From Clostridiaceae bacterium (lineage in GTDB: Bacteria > Bacillota > Clostridia > Lachnospirales > Lachnospiraceae), in assembly GCA_910575435.1 (NCBI GenBank), contig CAJTGI010000011.1:56356-120355 (forward strand): a DNA stretch of 64,000 bases, read 5' to 3'. How positions within the stretch are numbered: position 1 is the first letter of the stretch; every line of letters starts with the position of its first letter. A program made the translations under genes and the position numbers. This document shows positions 18,257 to 26,173 of this stretch, in pieces. A model generated the notes under the pieces. It did not search any database, was not told where the DNA came from, and was given only the letters and a program-made list of their open reading frames with translations.

Positions 18257-18395
18257 TTCCCATATTAGTCGGCTTTTGCCATTATTTGTAAAAGTCGATT
18301 GCTTCGTGCCTTGCACTCTCGCAATCGCCACCTGCATTCCCAATCCGGGCTATCGCCCTTCTTGGTCATTTCGGTGGTGCGTCAAATAGCATGGG
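18257..18395. repeat. 139-bp tandem repeat, copy 1
   Basis: Repeats at 18421-18559 (period 164) with two mismatches found by eye. The ends are imperfect inverted repeats (TTCCCATATTAGTCG against CGTCAAATAGCATGGGAA read in reverse). Near its start it holds a CGGCTTTT/AAAAGTCG hairpin. Reading frames across it are not genes. Confidence 0.85.
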
Positions 18396-18420
18396 AATAC
18401 CCTCATGCAAGCATGAGGTA

Positions 18421-18559
18421 TTCCCATATTAGTCGGCTTTTGCCATTATTTGTAAAAGCCGATTGCTACGTGCCTTGCACTCTCGCAATCGCCACCTGCA
18501 TTCCCAATCCGGGCTATCGCCCTTCTTGGTCATTTCGGTGGTGCGTCAAATAGCATGGG
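18421..18559. repeat. 139-bp tandem repeat, copy 2
   Basis: Second copy. Between the copies lies a strong hairpin (18391-18427; ATGGGAATAC and CCTCATGC arms, one bulge). The right edge carries another, GTCAAATAGCATGGG (18545-18559) with CCCATGCTATTCGAC (18565-18579). None has a T run. The region 18244-18586 holds only this repeat pair. Confidence 0.85.
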
Positions 18560-18586
18560 GTATTCCCATGCTATTCGACTTTACTT

Positions 18587-19180
18587 TTACAAAAAGTTTC
18601 GAAGCGTCTCCCTGTCCCACAGGACCACCCCCAGCTTGTCCGCCAGATGCTGAGCATTGGCAGTAAACTTCTGATTGGTGAGCACCACGGCCACATGGCA
18701 TTCATAGTAGGCCCTCCCGGCATACACCTGCTGCACCGCCTCCAGCCCTACCGGCTCCAGATACCTCTTGCACTGAATCGCATAACTCATCCCCTCCCTC
18801 TGGGCCAGAATATCCACCCCATAGTCGCCGGAGGCAGAAGTATTCTCTGCAATTTCAAATCCATTGGCCACCAAGATCTCACAGGCCAATTCCTCAAAAG
18901 CAATGCCGTCCAGATTGTCCAATTCCCCCACGGAAAGCGCGCCCTTCCGAAAGACGCCCTTGTAGTTTTTAGTGCGATATATCTTATAAAAGCAAAAGAG
19001 GAAAAACAGCACCCATACGCATACAATCGCCGCAATAAAGCGAGGCTCATGGCTCTGGCTGGTCTGGATGATAAATACCAGGAGGCAAAGGCTTAGGATC
19101 ATGGCCGCAATATAACTGCAAATCCTAATCGTAATATGCCTCTGCTTCAAAGAAAAATTCTCCCTGCCTATTTTTTTCAT
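18587..19180 (-). CDS. Membrane-anchored Mrr-like restriction endonuclease
   Basis: A 197-residue protein. Two membrane helices (about 18-40 and 47-66) are followed by a cytosolic Mrr_cat-type nuclease domain: GIAFEELACEILVANGF, the catalytic Asp in GDYGVDIL, and QCKRY (Q-x-K). GGAGG precedes the ATG. Family members with this layout cleave modified or foreign DNA or are of unknown role. No methylase adjoins it, consistent with a type IV or housekeeping function. It ends 8 bases from the repeat pair. Confidence 0.85.
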   Translation of the reverse strand: MKKIGRENFSLKQRHITIRICSYIAAMILSLCLLVFIIQTSQSHEPRFIAAIVCVWVLFFLFCFYKIYRTKNYKGVFRKGALSVGELDNLDGIAFEELACEILVANGFEIAENTSASGDYGVDILAQREGMSYAIQCKRYLEPVGLEAVQQVYAGRAYYECHVAVVLTNQKFTANAQHLADKLGVVLWDRETLRNFL

Positions 19181-19200
19181 AAGTAAATTCCTCCTTTTGG

Positions 19201-19229
19201 TTGACAGATATTGCGTGCCGTGCTATAAC
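19201..19229 (+). promoter_or_regulatory. Sigma-70-type promoter of the acetyltransferase gene
   Basis: TTGACA, 17 bases, TATAAC, about 55 bases before the start codon. A second TATAAT lies 2 bases further on. Confidence 0.6.
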
Positions 19230-19283
19230 ATATAATAGAACATACGTTCATAGAAGTCAAGCGTTTTTTAAAGGAGAAAAATA

Positions 19284-20048
19284 ATGATTAGAGTTGCAGA
19301 CAACCAAAAAGAAATATTGACACCTTTGTTTTCCAGACTACAGGACTCCCTCATATTATCCTGCATCCAGAATTATTTTGGCACCGCCTGGGTAGACGAT
19401 ACTTCCGCCCCGTCCACGGGAAGAATCATTTCTGGGGATTTCGTATTTCTAGCGGGAGAGCCAAAAGAAGAATTTATTTATGGGGAGGAGGGCGGATTGA
19501 TGCGTCCTGAAATGATGATGATACCAGACAGCGCCCTATGGCACCCCCTGATTGAGAAGGCATATGGCGTCCAATGCCAGAAAATGGAGCGGTATCATAT
19601 CAAGAAAGAGGGAGATATTTTTGACAGGAACTTGCTGAGGCAGTATGCCAGTTCCCTGGGAGAAGATTATGTGCTAAAGGAAATTGACCATCCCTTATAC
19701 GACAGCATCATGGCAACGGAATGGTGCAGGGATTTCTGTTCCCAATTCACCGACTGGGATCATTACCATAAAAAGGGCATGGGCTTTGTGGCATGCAAGG
19801 ACGGGATGATCGTATCGGGAGCATCCTCATACACCTCCTACAGAGAGGGCATCGAGATACAAATCACCACCCATGAAGATTATCGGAGGAAAGGATTGGC
19901 GCTGGTTTGCGCCAGCGCATTGATGCTAAAGGCTCTGGAAAATAATTTATATCCCAACTGGGATGCGGGAAATATGGCCTCCGTGGGCGTGGCAACCAAG
20001 TTGGGCTACCACTTCGACAAGCCCTACACCGCTTATCTAACAAAATAA
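19284..20048 (+). CDS. GNAT-family acetyltransferase (PF12746 type)
   Basis: A 254-residue cytosolic protein. The C-terminal half has the GNAT fold signatures: KGMGFVACKDGMIVSGAS, IQITTHEDYRRKGLA (acetyl-CoA-binding R/Q-x-x-G/A-like turn), and NWDAGNMASVGVATKLGY, a typical ending of this family. The N-terminal half is the variable substrate domain. The start has AAAGGAGAAAAATA before ATG and a strong promoter upstream. Monocistronic and convergent with bioY. Substrate unknown. Confidence 0.9.
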   Translation: MIRVADNQKEILTPLFSRLQDSLILSCIQNYFGTAWVDDTSAPSTGRIISGDFVFLAGEPKEEFIYGEEGGLMRPEMMMIPDSALWHPLIEKAYGVQCQKMERYHIKKEGDIFDRNLLRQYASSLGEDYVLKEIDHPLYDSIMATEWCRDFCSQFTDWDHYHKKGMGFVACKDGMIVSGASSYTSYREGIEIQITTHEDYRRKGLALVCASALMLKALENNLYPNWDAGNMASVGVATKLGYHFDKPYTAYLTK

Positions 20049-20063
20049 GTCCCGCAGCAACCG

Positions 20064-20615
20064 CTACCCCTCCTGCACGAAGCGGCGAAACTGGGGGGCA
20101 ATCTGAGCAGATGCCACCGCCTTCACCAAATCCAGAGGAATAAACGGAAGGAATCCCATGGCAAAAGCCTGTCCGACAGATAGCCCTCCCATATACATAA
20201 GCCACAGGCATCCCACCAAATCAATTAGAACCGCTCCCAGAATGGCTATCACGGTATAGGTCAGCCTGCGATAATTATCTCCCGCCAGTTTCCTCAACAG
20301 GGGAATCAGGACTGCTGTGGCGATAAAGCCAAAGTTATAGCCCCCCCACTGGCTGGCAATATATCCCATGCCCGCCTGTCCTCCCACATACACCGGTATT
20401 CCCACCAGGCCAAGAAAGAACCAAGCCAATACAATGATAGCAGACTGGCCCGGGGTAAAAGTCAGAGCAATGAGAAATAAAATAAAATTCAGCAATGCTA
20501 TATGAGATCCATTTGGCAGTGGTATGCTAATAAATGCGGACACGCATAAGATAGCGGCAAAAAGCGCCATGGTTACCAAGGATTTCGTGGAAAAAACATT
20601 TTTTGCAGCGTTCAT
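20064..20615 (-). CDS. bioY: BioY, biotin ECF transporter substrate-binding subunit
   Basis: A 183-residue membrane protein with about six helices. The BioY pattern is clear: FISIPLPNGSHIALLNFILFLIALTFTPGQ, the conserved VGIPVYVGGQAGMGYI, and GGYNFGFIATA. It binds biotin and works with a shared ECF module (EcfA, EcfA', EcfT), none of which is in this window. Control: a BirA-type operator overlaps the promoter (20724-20775), so expression should fall when biotin is plentiful. GGAAAGG precedes the ATG. Confidence 0.95.
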   Translation of the reverse strand: MNAAKNVFSTKSLVTMALFAAILCVSAFISIPLPNGSHIALLNFILFLIALTFTPGQSAIIVLAWFFLGLVGIPVYVGGQAGMGYIASQWGGYNFGFIATAVLIPLLRKLAGDNYRRLTYTVIAILGAVLIDLVGCLWLMYMGGLSVGQAFAMGFLPFIPLDLVKAVASAQIAPQFRRFVQEG

Positions 20616-20723
20616 CGCAATAGATCCTTTCCAAATTCATGTTCATTCATATTCTGCCTTTGGCTGTCAGGAGTTTCACATCGCCTGCGCCAATGTACTT
20701 GTCTGTTCATGTTTCCGTCCATA

Positions 20724-20775
20724 AGTATATCCTCTGCCACGCCTATTGTCAACCTTTTTTTATTTAGGTTGACAG
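20724..20775 (-). promoter_or_regulatory. bioY promoter with BirA-type operator
   Basis: On the minus strand TTGACA, 17 bases, TATACT. The -35 lies inside an inverted repeat TTGTCAACC (20746-20754) and GGTTGACAG (20767-20775). The core halves TTGTCAAC/GTTGACA are 14 bases apart, close to the Bacillota BirA site TTGTTAAC-N15-GTTAACAA. Placement over the -35 fits repression by biotin-loaded BirA. Confidence 0.72.
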
Positions 20776-20864
20776 CCGAGAAAGAAAATAATAAGATATG
20801 GATTAAACTAACATTCGGGTTACGGACTTTCGCCGATTAGACTGAGCCCATACTGGGCGCACAT

Positions 20865-20915
20865 AAAAAAGGCTTAAAATCATATGTGGTAAATAGCACT
20901 GATTTTAAGCCTTTT
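20865..20915 (-). terminator. Terminator of the AraC-type regulator gene
   Basis: AAAAGGCTTAAAATCA pairs with TGATTTTAAGCCTTTT around a 17-base loop; on the minus strand the stem runs into a T run. It could work in both directions. Confidence 0.8.
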
Positions 20916-20944
20916 AAAATGTACCTCCATAATTCCGGTTGTTT

Positions 20945-21913
20945 TTACAGTTTTTTAACCGGTCTGACAAACTTCCAAAATCGTTCAGGGTCATGATAAA
21001 AATAGAATACCCTGCCTTGCGTAGTGTCGAGGCAATAACCGGACGCGGCATAATCGAAATCTTTCATTGCATTTTCAATTTTTTGCTCAACGTTGCAATT
21101 CTGAGTTTGATAGTCGAACGGACCATGTTCAAATACAATATACTCTCCCTCGGGAACGTCCATTATCTGCATTTGTTCCGGAATTTGACCGCAATAATCA
21201 GCAGGAAGCCGAACTCCATAGCTCTCTGCCAGCGGAATACCCCAATTGCAAATTCTACCTTCGGGCTCGTTGATATAGGCCATAATCTGACCGCTTCCGC
21301 TGTTGGCATCAGCACCGCCCATATCGTCCAACTTCCCCTTAATGCTGTCCAGCAGTCCGCATATTGTCTCGCAGTCCTGCCCGGGAACCTGACTCTGTTT
21401 TTGCCAGAAATCCCAATAGCCAACGCTCTCATAATTTCTGATGTGCAGATACTTGTGTGCAGGTATTGTCACAAAATAAACTTTTACATCATTTTCAGTG
21501 TTTTCCATACTTGTTCCTCCAATACTTACTAAGTAGCAATCAAATGGCTTAATGATGGTACGAAGGACAACAGGAACAGGATTATTGCGGTAATTGCTGG
21601 GTGTTATACCATAGGCTTCTTTAAAAGAGCGGGAAAAAGCTTCATGACTGGAAAAACCGTAATCCAATGCAATTTCCAAAAGACTTCTTGATGTATCCCG
21701 GACTTCCTTTAATGCAAAAGCAAGTGTACGGTGTCGCAAGTAGTCACGAAAATATATTCCTGAGATTTCTCTGAATTTACGGGAAATATAAAATTCAGAA
21801 TAACCCAGCTTCCTGGCAAGCGCAGAAAGTGTCAATGCTTCATCATTCCGATTTTTAATGCACTCGTCAACTTCCTCCACAATTGCTTGCACCATTCTTT
21901 CCCATTCGCCCAT
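20945..21913 (-). CDS. AraC-family regulator with GyrI-like effector domain
   Basis: A 322-residue transcription factor. Residues about 15-112 are the two-helix-turn-helix AraC domain (LTLSALARKLGYSEFYISRKF; SLLEIALDYGFSSHEAFSRSF). The remainder is a GyrI-like small-molecule-binding domain (DCYLVSIGGTS, KYLHIRNYESVGYWDFW, YIVFEHGPFD). This is the reverse of the usual AraC order and is typical of the SoxS/Rob-like group. GAGGTG precedes the ATG. It is transcribed divergently from the thiolase-ligase-fabV genes, with 248 bases between, and is the natural candidate to control them. Confidence 0.92.
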   Translation of the reverse strand: MGEWERMVQAIVEEVDECIKNRNDEALTLSALARKLGYSEFYISRKFREISGIYFRDYLRHRTLAFALKEVRDTSRSLLEIALDYGFSSHEAFSRSFKEAYGITPSNYRNNPVPVVLRTIIKPFDCYLVSIGGTSMENTENDVKVYFVTIPAHKYLHIRNYESVGYWDFWQKQSQVPGQDCETICGLLDSIKGKLDDMGGADANSGSGQIMAYINEPEGRICNWGIPLAESYGVRLPADYCGQIPEQMQIMDVPEGEYIVFEHGPFDYQTQNCNVEQKIENAMKDFDYAASGYCLDTTQGRVFYFYHDPERFWKFVRPVKKL

Positions 21914-22092
21914 CTCTTATCACCTCGCCTTTGACTGCTCTATGGTCATTTTACAGAATCGGGAACAAATTATCTTGATTTCAATTGCAGAAATCCGGAT
22001 TGCGACAGTTTCATCTTATCAGATGACTTTGAGTGTTACAAGATGATATTGAAATCACCAAATATATACGCGATATTATCCCCAAAAAAGCC

Positions 22093-22121
22093 AAGACAGT
22101 CTTGACAGTAGATGCTATAAT
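22093..22121 (+). promoter_or_regulatory. Possible promoter of the thiolase operon
   Basis: AAGACA, 17 bases, TATAAT, 40 bases before the thiolase ATG. A TTGACA lies between the boxes and could pair with a later ATTATA. Weak assignment. Confidence 0.35.
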
Positions 22122-22161
22122 CCTATTATATCGATTCCCAGTGCCAAAATGGAGGACTTTG

Positions 22162-23325
22162 ATGAAAAAAACTTATATTGCAATGGGAGGCCGAAGCTTT
22201 CTGGGCGTAGAAAATGGCATGTACCGCCATATACCCGCAGAAATACTGGGTGCCAGAACGCTGGAGTGCCTCTTAAGGAAAGCCGAAGGGCAGATTGATT
22301 CTGATAGGATTGATGGTATCCTTGCGGGAAACGGGGTAGGGGGTGGCGGGAATATTGCCAGGCTCATGATGCTGGAGGCAGGACTCCCCCAGAAAATCCC
22401 TGCAGCCACCATAGATGGACAGTGCGGTTCGGGACTAGAGGCCCTGGGCATGGCAGGCGCAAAAATCATGGCAGGCATGGGAAACCTTTATATCGTCGGA
22501 GGATTTGAGAGCAGTTCCACCGCCCCCAGGCGAAGATACCATGAAAATCATCCGGATTATCAGTCAATGGGCGGCGAACATGCATATTACCATGTAGCAA
22601 AATTCGCCCCAGGAACCCACAGGGATACGGCCATGCTGGAGGGGGCAGAGCAGGTAGCCCGGCAAGAGGGAATCACCCGGGAAATGCTGAATCCCTGGGT
22701 GCTGCGCAGCCATAGCCTGGCCAGGCGTGCCGAAGAAGAGCTCCTCCTAAAAAATGTGGCTTGGGAAGTGATGCCCGGATGCGACAGAGATGAAGGCATT
22801 CGCCCAAGGATGAGCCAGAGACTTCTGAATCGCCTGCCTTGCGTGCTGAAAGATGGGCAGGTGACCACGGCAGGAAACGCCTGTCTCACCAACGATGGCG
22901 CCGCCTTTCTCGCCCTGGCATCTCAGGAATATTGCCAAAGCACCGGATGCACGCCCTGGGCCCAGCTGGAAGATATCGTATCTCTGGGAGGAAATCCCAT
23001 GGAAAGCCCCACAATGGCCGTAATGGCCGTGGAGGCATTATTGAAGAAACGGGGCATGGAGGAGACAGATATCGATGTATTCGAGTGCAATGAAGCCTTT
23101 GCCGTAATTGACGAACTATTCGCTAGGCGATTCCCTGCCTCTGTAGAAAAGTACAATATATTGGGGGGCGCGCTGGCCTACGGCCATCCCTATGGAGCAT
23201 CGGGAGGAATCATCACCCTCCATGCCATAGAGGCGCTAAGAAAGGTAAATGGCACGTACGCCATTTGCAGCATAGCGGCGGCAGGGGGCTTGGGAACCGC
23301 AATACTACTGAAAAGATGCCAGTGA
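22162..23325 (+). CDS. Thiolase-family acyltransferase
   Basis: A 387-residue thiolase-fold enzyme. The nucleophile Cys is in TIDGQCGSGLEALGMA, the second His in GHPYGASGGI, and the third catalytic Cys in CSIAAAGG. FECNEAFA matches the NEAFA motif. The start is set at ATG 22162, after GGAGG at 8 bases; the longer frame has no ribosome site. It differs from textbook acetyl-CoA acetyltransferases at several edges (the third Cys sits in CSIAAAGG instead of CIGGGQG), so substrate cannot be assumed. It heads a run with an acyl-CoA synthetase-like ligase (81 bases on) and fabV, suggesting acyl chain building or breakdown. Confidence 0.88.
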   Translation: MKKTYIAMGGRSFLGVENGMYRHIPAEILGARTLECLLRKAEGQIDSDRIDGILAGNGVGGGGNIARLMMLEAGLPQKIPAATIDGQCGSGLEALGMAGAKIMAGMGNLYIVGGFESSSTAPRRRYHENHPDYQSMGGEHAYYHVAKFAPGTHRDTAMLEGAEQVARQEGITREMLNPWVLRSHSLARRAEEELLLKNVAWEVMPGCDRDEGIRPRMSQRLLNRLPCVLKDGQVTTAGNACLTNDGAAFLALASQEYCQSTGCTPWAQLEDIVSLGGNPMESPTMAVMAVEALLKKRGMEETDIDVFECNEAFAVIDELFARRFPASVEKYNILGGALAYGHPYGASGGIITLHAIEALRKVNGTYAICSIAAAGGLGTAILLKRCQ

Positions 23326-23405
23326 TACCGCCAAAGCAGTGTTGAGAAAAATACGCTAATATGATATCAAAATACAACATGCAAAAATAGAAAGAGGGGG
23401 GCAAA

Positions 23406-24656
23406 ATGGACTATCTAGAACTCATCAAAAGGCAACCGCCGGAAAAAGAAGCCCTAGTGGAAGACGGCATATCGTTCTCCTATGGGGATTTGGTCAGCCT
23501 GGCGCAAATTCAGGCCGAAAAATACGCCCGCACCCCCACCCAGAGGGCAGTACATGTAATCAAGGAAAAGAAAATATCCCACCAGCTGGTTGCTTTTCTC
23601 GCCTGTTTCCTCACGCAACAAATACCTCTGGTAGTTCCCTGGGAAAGCGAATATTTTCAGAGAGATGCCTCCATCATGGCAGGAGAAGTGCCTGAACAGG
23701 CATGCGTAGCGGTGGCTACTTCCGGCACCAGCGGCACGCCCAAAATTTATTTTCGGACATATGAAAGCTGGGCGGACTATTTTCCCATCCAAAACAAGAT
23801 ATTTCACATTCGCGAAGATAGCCGGCTTTTCGCCCAGGGAAGCCTATCCTTTACCGGGAACATGAATCTCTATCTGGCACTGTTTTATGCCGGAGGGACA
23901 GTAATTGCAGAAAATGAATTCCGACCTGGCGACTGGGCAGGGCGCATTCGAAAGCAGAGAGCAAATGGCATCTACCTCATCCCCTCCAAGCTACACCTTC
24001 TTCCCAGGCTGATTAAGCATCCAAATGACCAGATTAAAACCATCATCTCCGGCTCCCAAAGTTTGGGCAGGCCAGAGGCAGAGTCCTTGAAAACCATATT
24101 TCCCAAGGCGGAAATCATTCTGTACTACGGAGCGACAGAACTAAATTATATTACATACATAACAGATGATATGATGACGGAACAAAGGAACCTGATTGGC
24201 AAGCCATTTCCAAAAGTAGATGTAAGCATCAGAGGAGAAGAAATATTTGTAAGCACCGCCTATTCCGTGGAGGGCATTTCCTGTCCCTATACTCTGTCGG
24301 ACAAGGGCGCGATGGATGCATCTGGAAACCTTTATTTCCTAGGGAGGTCAGATGATATCCTCCTGCATCGGGGTCACAAAGTATCCTCCATGAAAGTAGA
24401 GCACTTCCTAGAGGGAATCGCCGAGGTGGAGGAGGCCGCGGTGTGCATGGCGAAGAGCCGCCGCTGGAGGGAAGCGCAAATCGTGGCCTATCTGGTTGCC
24501 TCCTCCCCCCATTCCATCACAGAACAGGAAGTATTGTCTAATCTCAGACACGGGCTACATCGCTATGAACTTCCCCGGCGAATTTTCTTCGTGGATGCGC
24601 TGCCTAAGAATGCCAGCGGAAAAGTGGACAAAAAGCAACTTCGTATGTTAGAATAG
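23406..24656 (+). CDS. AMP-dependent acyl-CoA synthetase-like ligase (ANL superfamily)
   Basis: A 416-residue adenylating enzyme, shorter than most (500-600). Seen: P-loop SGTSGTPKIYFRT, the YGATEL motif (A5), YTLSDKG (A7 Asp), GHKVS hinge region, and the C-terminal Lys in PKNASGKVDKK (A10). All core catalytic motifs are present, so it should activate a carboxylic acid as acyl-AMP and transfer it to CoA or a carrier thiol. AGAGGGGGG precedes the ATG. The position between thiolase and fabV suggests it feeds a short or odd acyl starter to them; no acyl carrier protein gene is nearby. Confidence 0.88.
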   Translation: MDYLELIKRQPPEKEALVEDGISFSYGDLVSLAQIQAEKYARTPTQRAVHVIKEKKISHQLVAFLACFLTQQIPLVVPWESEYFQRDASIMAGEVPEQACVAVATSGTSGTPKIYFRTYESWADYFPIQNKIFHIREDSRLFAQGSLSFTGNMNLYLALFYAGGTVIAENEFRPGDWAGRIRKQRANGIYLIPSKLHLLPRLIKHPNDQIKTIISGSQSLGRPEAESLKTIFPKAEIILYYGATELNYITYITDDMMTEQRNLIGKPFPKVDVSIRGEEIFVSTAYSVEGISCPYTLSDKGAMDASGNLYFLGRSDDILLHRGHKVSSMKVEHFLEGIAEVEEAAVCMAKSRRWREAQIVAYLVASSPHSITEQEVLSNLRHGLHRYELPRRIFFVDALPKNASGKVDKKQLRMLE

Positions 24657-24746
24657 TAAAGTTAATACCTGTCTCAAGGCTCTGTCCCACAGTGGGAACG
24701 CTAGGAAGCCCGTCGGCTTGCAGGGGCAGTATCGACCGAAAACGCC

Positions 24747-24800
24747 TCTCTGTGTCCAGACGCTGCCGGCACAGAAGGCACAGAGAAAGGGTGGCAGCGT
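24747..24800 (+). promoter_or_regulatory. Two interleaved 8-bp stems before fabV, possible pseudoknot
   Basis: TCTCTGTG (24747-24754) can pair with CACAGAGA (24779-24786), and ACGCTGCC (24760-24767) with GGCAGCGT (24793-24800). The arms alternate, so both can form only as an H-type pseudoknot, or one at a time as a switch. It ends about 5 bases before the ribosome-site region (GAGG at 24807) of fabV. The leader (24657-24817) holds smaller hairpins as well. Confidence 0.45.
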
Positions 24801-24817
24801 AGAAATGAGGAAATGAA

Positions 24818-26014
24818 ATGATCGTACAGCCAAAAGTGAAAGGATTCATGTGCACTACCGCCCATCCGGCAGGATGCAAGGCCGCAGTCCAGAACCAGAT
24901 TGATTATGTGAAGGCCCAGCCGAAGACAGAGGGGCCGAAGAAAGTGCTCGTCATTGGCGCCTCCATGGGATATGGACTTGCCAGCCGCATTGCGGCAACC
25001 TATTCCTGTGGCGCTGATACCATTGGCGTTATCTTTGACAAGCCGGGCAAGGAAAAAAGGACGGCCAGCGCAGGCTGGTATAATACTGCGGCCTTTGAGG
25101 AAATTGCCACGGCAGAGGGCTACTATGCCAAATCCGTGAACGGAGATGCAAATGCCCAGGAAATCAAGGACCAAGTCATTGATTTAATACAGAAAGATTG
25201 GGGCAAGGCAGACATGGTGATCTACAGCGTGGCCGCCCCTAGGAGGAAAGCCCCAGATGGCACGACCTATCGCTCCGTACTAAAAACCATAGGCCAGCCA
25301 TACACCAACCAAACCATAGACCTGATGACAAATGAGATTTCAGAAGTCACCATCGAACCTGCCACCTCGGAAGAAGTGCAGGCCACCGTGAAGGTCATGG
25401 GCGGCGAGGACTGGAAGCTGTGGATGCAAGCGCTGAAAGACGCAGGCGTTCTGGCAGACGGGGCTAAGACCGTGGCGTATTCCTACATTGGCCCGGAACT
25501 GACCCACCCCATCTACTATGATGGCTCTATCGGCCAGGCAAAGCAGGACTTGTATCGAACGGCAGATGACATGAACGAGAACATGGACGGCGTAGAGGCT
25601 TACGTATCCGTCAATAAAGCGGTGGTAACCCAGTCCAGCGCGGCAATTCCCATCGTCCCCCTCTACATATCCCTGTTATTTAAGATTATGAAGGAGAAAA
25701 ATCTTCACGAGGGATGTATTGAGCAGATGTACCGCATGTTCCATGACCGCCTGTGCAAAGAGAAGATCATCACTGACGACAACAGACTCATCCGCATGGA
25801 CGATTATGAGATGAGGCCGGAAGTCCAGCAGGCAGTGATGGACTTGTGGAATCAGGTGAGCCAGGACAACATTGAGGACATTGGCGACGTGGATGGATAC
25901 TGGCAGGATTTTTATGAAATTTTCGGCTTCCAGATTGAGGGCGTGGATTACGGGGAGGACATGAATATTCAGGGAGGGATTCCCAGCATCAGAGAGTCAA
26001 ATACCCCGCAGTAA
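24818..26014 (+). CDS. fabV: FabV-type trans-2-enoyl-CoA/ACP reductase
   Basis: A 398-residue NADH-dependent reductase of the FabV/Ter family, close to the usual 395-400 residues. The N-terminus MIVQPKVKGFMCTTAHPAGC is diagnostic. The dinucleotide fold has GASMGYGLASR (47-57). The catalytic pair is Y233 and K242 (Y-x8-K spacing), as opposed to the x6 of FabI. It reduces the 2,3-double bond of enoyl-CoA or enoyl-ACP, the final step of chain elongation or of crotonyl-CoA to butyryl-CoA reduction. It is third in the run after thiolase and ligase, with a structured leader. A long hairpin covers its stop codon, and a true terminator follows. Confidence 0.96.
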   Translation: MIVQPKVKGFMCTTAHPAGCKAAVQNQIDYVKAQPKTEGPKKVLVIGASMGYGLASRIAATYSCGADTIGVIFDKPGKEKRTASAGWYNTAAFEEIATAEGYYAKSVNGDANAQEIKDQVIDLIQKDWGKADMVIYSVAAPRRKAPDGTTYRSVLKTIGQPYTNQTIDLMTNEISEVTIEPATSEEVQATVKVMGGEDWKLWMQALKDAGVLADGAKTVAYSYIGPELTHPIYYDGSIGQAKQDLYRTADDMNENMDGVEAYVSVNKAVVTQSSAAIPIVPLYISLLFKIMKEKNLHEGCIEQMYRMFHDRLCKEKIITDDNRLIRMDDYEMRPEVQQAVMDLWNQVSQDNIEDIGDVDGYWQDFYEIFGFQIEGVDYGEDMNIQGGIPSIRESNTPQ

Positions 26015-26035
26015 ATTGCGGAGCATTTGACTCTC
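25992..26035. other. Hairpin enclosing the fabV stop codon
   Basis: GAGAGTCAAAT (25992-26002) pairs perfectly with ATTTGACTCTC (26025-26035), and inside CCGCA pairs with TGCGG. The TAA stop (26012-26014) lies in the apical loop. No T run follows. It may protect the 3' end or be a terminator relic; the working terminator is further on. Confidence 0.6.
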
Positions 26036-26102
26036 GCGGGCGCGCTCGGATGATGCAAGCAAACTTGCACATCCCCACTTTGCCTTCGGGAAAATAAATA
26101 AC

Positions 26103-26158
26103 GGCCAGACGCACTTCCATAACTGCCATTCCCAGGAAGTTGCATCTGGCCAATTTTT
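26103..26158 (+). terminator. Bidirectional terminator between fabV and the amidase gene
   Basis: GGCCAGACGCACTTCC pairs with GGAAGTTGCATCTGGCC, then TTTTT on the plus strand. On the minus strand the stem is followed by a T-rich stretch, serving the convergent amidase gene. Confidence 0.85.
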
Positions 26159-26173
26159 AATCATGGCTTATAA

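Noticed and set aside
18257..18559. Possible CRISPR-like array
   Set aside because: Only two units of 139 bp with a 25-bp gap; no short repeats, no spacers, no cas genes.
18299..18666. Two overlapping plus-strand frames starting MLRALHSRNRHLHSQSG
   Set aside because: Identical because they come from the 139-bp tandem repeat; they run into the antisense of the endonuclease gene.
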